Shown here one piece after another: positions 61,452 to 64,000 of a stretch of 64,000 bases of DNA. The DNA comes from Papiliotrema nemorosa (taxonomy: Eukaryota; Basidiomycota; Tremellomycetes; Tremellales; Rhynchogastremaceae): the NCBI GenBank assembly GCA_032158125.1, contig JASKOT010000008.1, positions 62,001-126,000 on the forward strand. Reading direction: 5' to 3'. The notes beneath the pieces were generated by a model. The model had not been told where the DNA came from, searched no databases, and saw nothing but the letters and a program-made list of their open reading frames with translations. Numbering within the stretch: the stretch's first letter is position 1; every line of letters begins with the position of its first letter. Position numbers and translations under genes: made by a program.

Positions 61452-64000
61452 TCAATCTTCGTCCGAGTCTATGATCGACCTCGACCTGAAAGCTGCCTTT
61501 GCAGGGGAAGACACAGCACCCTCCTCTTCCTCATCCTCACTCTCCGACAAGATTGGTGACGACCTCCTTTTCCTTGCACGTCTCGTAGAGACTAACACAT
61601 CCCCTTCACGATCTTCATCCCCATCTTCACCTGCACTACCATCCAGCGCATCACTCGCGCCGTACCCTTCTTCACCATCCGAGACATTTGTATCGGCGCG
61701 ACCCTTGTTCTGGCCCGTCTCTTTCTCCTTACCCTTCCCCTTGTCCCTCTTCCTTTTCTTGCCCGTCTTGGCCATCACATGCCCGTTCGCCTCTGCAGCA
61801 GCTTGCATCTCCTCTCTCAACCTCTTTTCCCGCTCAAAGAAGGCTTTATCAGCTTCATCATCATCGTCCGAGTCGTCGATGAACGCCGCCGATTTGAAAG
61901 TCTGCATCTCCGCCACCTTTTTCTTTCGCCGGATAGGTTGTTCTGCTTCCGAGTCCGATCCGCCTCTTCTGCGTCGAGGTCGAGGCTGTTTGGGTCGTGC
62001 CTTCCGAAGAAGCGATTTCGGATCGTGCAACGTGGGCGGGTTGAGGAGGTATTGACGTAAAGCCCCAATCGAGGTAGAGAGGTTGCTCGGCAGTACAGTG
62101 GCAGGGATGAACCACGTTTGATCCACCGCTACAGGTCAGCTCGTGGATGCTATACGTAAAAAATGTGACTGACCAGTCTCATCGTCGCTACGCTCAAAAG
62201 AGAGCAGCTTGAGCATAAGTCGGAATTGAGCATCATGACCCAATCCATACTTCCTCTTCTCATCCTCTCCTGGATCAAGCTCTGTCTGGTCAGTTCCATC
62301 CGACCTGAGATTTACTTGCGACTAACCGTATCGCCCAAACTTCTCCTGAGCCTCTTTGCTTGGTCCACCGAACTTCCTCACCCTATCCTCATCTTCCTCA
62401 TCACTGTCTTCCGGGACCAGAGCCTGTTCGCCATCCGTCGTAAGGACAATTTCTTGTCTCGTGGCGAGAACGACCTCGAGGACTTCGATGATCCACTCGA
62501 TCCAGTCTTTATGATCTGTCTGAAGCAACATCGCAATGACGGCTCCCATTTGTTCAGACCAAGACAGATTCTTGTTCTTCTTGAATATGAGGTCTATCGG
62601 TGCTCGGGACATCTTGATGTCAGCGATGCACCTGAAAAATGGCGGCCACGTACCTGCTCCCTGATTCGATCCCGTTGTCCACCCATACCGTCATCGTCGC
62701 TGTCCTCATCGCTCTTGTACGAGCTCAATTCTTTCCAGTGTCCTCGCGTCTTGGGTCCAAGAGCTTGAACAATGACGAAGGGATCATCCTCGACTTTCTT
62801 GAAAAACTTGCGCAGTATAAAGTTGATGAGTTGCAACAGGTCTTTCGTCTGGTCCGTTTTTGGCAGAGTATGTTGTTCGTCCAGGATCTTGCGGAACAAG
62901 TACAAGCAAGATACCTTGGTCGTTAGCTTAATATGACATCGCGCGTCAAAGGACAGACCTTGAAATACAGCCCCTCCGCCTGAGTCTTGACGACTTGCCG
63001 ATGCATCAACCCGACTACACGTCTCATCTGCTCCGACTCGTCAAACTCTTGAAATCTCGACAAGTACGAAACAAGCGTATTGACCACGGCTTCGGAAGCG
63101 AAGCGCTATCGTCTTAGCCATTCACACCGGGACAGGTGCAAGAAAACTCACCTTTTCGAACGCTTGAAACGTGAAAGCGTGCTCGGCATAACTCGGTACA
63201 TCCTCATCTCCGTTCAAGATTGCCGCCTCTTCATCCTCCCCAGCGTAGTCTTCGGGTAAAGGTACAGATCCATCGGCATTGGCATCGTCGATCGCCTTCT
63301 TCTTTTTCTTCGCAGCTCGACGTTTCCGAATGAACATGTAGGATTTGGACTTTGAGTACTTTTCCAGCATTCTCAACAGGACATATGCAAAGTGGATCAC
63401 TGAGTCGAGGTACCTGTCATCAGCCATATTCCATGGGGCATGAGCTTTGCACTCACCCGACAGACTGATCTTTGTACTGCGATACAACCAGCAAGCACGA
63501 GTCGAGGATATCGCCGTTGTAATACAACTGTTCTTGCAGTTGAATGGCGGTCTCGATATCGTCTTCGACCTTGGACTGGGCCATGGAGTCGATGAGTAAC
63601 AGCTGCACGTCAATGGCTACCGTTGAGCGTTTTCAACACTCACTATTTGGGTGAAGCAGTCTATACTAGCTTGCAGCTCTGTCCACGATGGAGGCTGACG
63701 ATCAGCTATATGATTCTTCTCACCGCCGAGTAGCTCACCTTGTCGTCCATTGTGTACTTCATCCTCATTACGACCCACTTGACAGATTCTATTTCCGCCA
63801 TCTCACCAACCAACCCCAACTCCAGTCCCTCTTCTTCTGGCACTTCGCCACTGTGTTTCGCAGCCGACTTGGACCGGAGAAGAAGAAAGTACTCGATAAA
63901 GAATCGCGCGAGGGAGAAACAACGGAGGTTATCGGTAGGCCGGACTTTAGACCGCTCCATACGGATGTCTTTGAGGATCGACGCGAAGAAGGCTGTGACG
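61452..64000 (-). CDS. TOF1: TOF1/Swi1/Timeless fork-protection complex subunit (C-terminal part, truncated by window)
   Basis: Replication-fork protection factor that pairs with Csm3/Swi3 and couples polymerase and helicase, signalling to the S-phase checkpoint. Only the C-terminal half is inside the window. Segments in order: RCFSLARFFIEYFLLLRSKS, DSVIHFAYVLLRMLEKYSKS, YMFIRKRRAAKKKKK, EHAFTFQAFEK, TKDLLQLINFILRKFFKKVE, FVIVQALGPKTRGHWKELSS, IDLIFKKNKNLSWSEQMGAV, KRKYGLGHDAQFRLMLKLLS and a long Lys/Glu/Ser/Asp-rich tail ending SRSIIDSDED before the stop. These match the Timeless middle and C-terminal regions. Several short introns are present (for example about 62132-62176). The tail (about 190 residues) is probably disordered and nuclear. 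Confidence 0.9.

Overview
The window is nuclear DNA from a fungus, most likely a basidiomycete yeast of the Tremellomycetes type. Genes are densely packed and rich in introns, and the spliced products are typical eukaryotic core proteins: CPSF160, MCM7, UPF2, cytoplasmic dynein heavy chain, Pol III subunit RPC1, SLY1, EXO84, ATG22 and TOF1. No bacterial, viral or transposon gene was recognised. I cannot name the species. Introns are very short, mostly 32-50 nt, with GT(A/G)NGT donors, CTGAC/CTAAC-like branch sites and a very short branch-to-acceptor distance. I rebuilt the exon structures by hand. For TDG, MCM7, DCAF7, UPF2, dynein, the 1430-residue orphan, the apyrase, roadblock, CYP40, SLY1, RPC1, the UMP-CMP kinase and the APC15 candidate, the summed exons give an exact multiple of three.

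Layout, left to right: 3' end of CFT1/CPSF160 (+); a poorly resolved stretch with a GAA repeat; a TDG-type uracil/thymine DNA glycosylase (-) with a 5-nt microexon in its active-site motif; a small orphan protein (+); MCM7 (+); DCAF7-like WD40 protein (-); UPF2/NMD2 (+); a 4613-residue dynein heavy chain in 27 exons (-); a 1430-residue orphan (+); a Golgi-type apyrase (-); a roadblock dynein light chain (-); a cyclophilin-40 with a 7-nt microexon (+); SLY1 (-); Pol III RPC1 in 22 exons (+); URA6-type UMP-CMP kinase (-); about 2 kb without a recognisable gene; a secreted, Kex2-type tandem-repeat precursor (+); an intron-containing tRNA-Pro(UGG) (+); translin-associated factor X (-); EXO84 (+); ATG22 (-); an APC15-like subunit (+); and the C-terminal part of TOF1/Timeless (-), cut by the right edge. 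Neighbouring genes mostly alternate strand, giving compact divergent promoters and tail-to-tail convergent pairs.

Most genes are unrelated housekeeping functions (mRNA 3' processing and decay, replication, Pol III transcription, vesicle traffic, autophagy). Dynein heavy chain and roadblock light chain belong to the same motor and lie about 10 kb apart, and MCM7 and TOF1 both act at replication forks. The most unusual item is the secreted repeat precursor at 51414-52673: a signal peptide followed by seven copies of a Gly/Leu-rich unit, each ending in a dibasic site, which should release a family of about 40-55-residue peptides. Other points of interest are the recurrent 32-nt introns, two microexons, two GC-AG introns and two SUMO-consensus-like motifs in an insertion of the DNA glycosylase.
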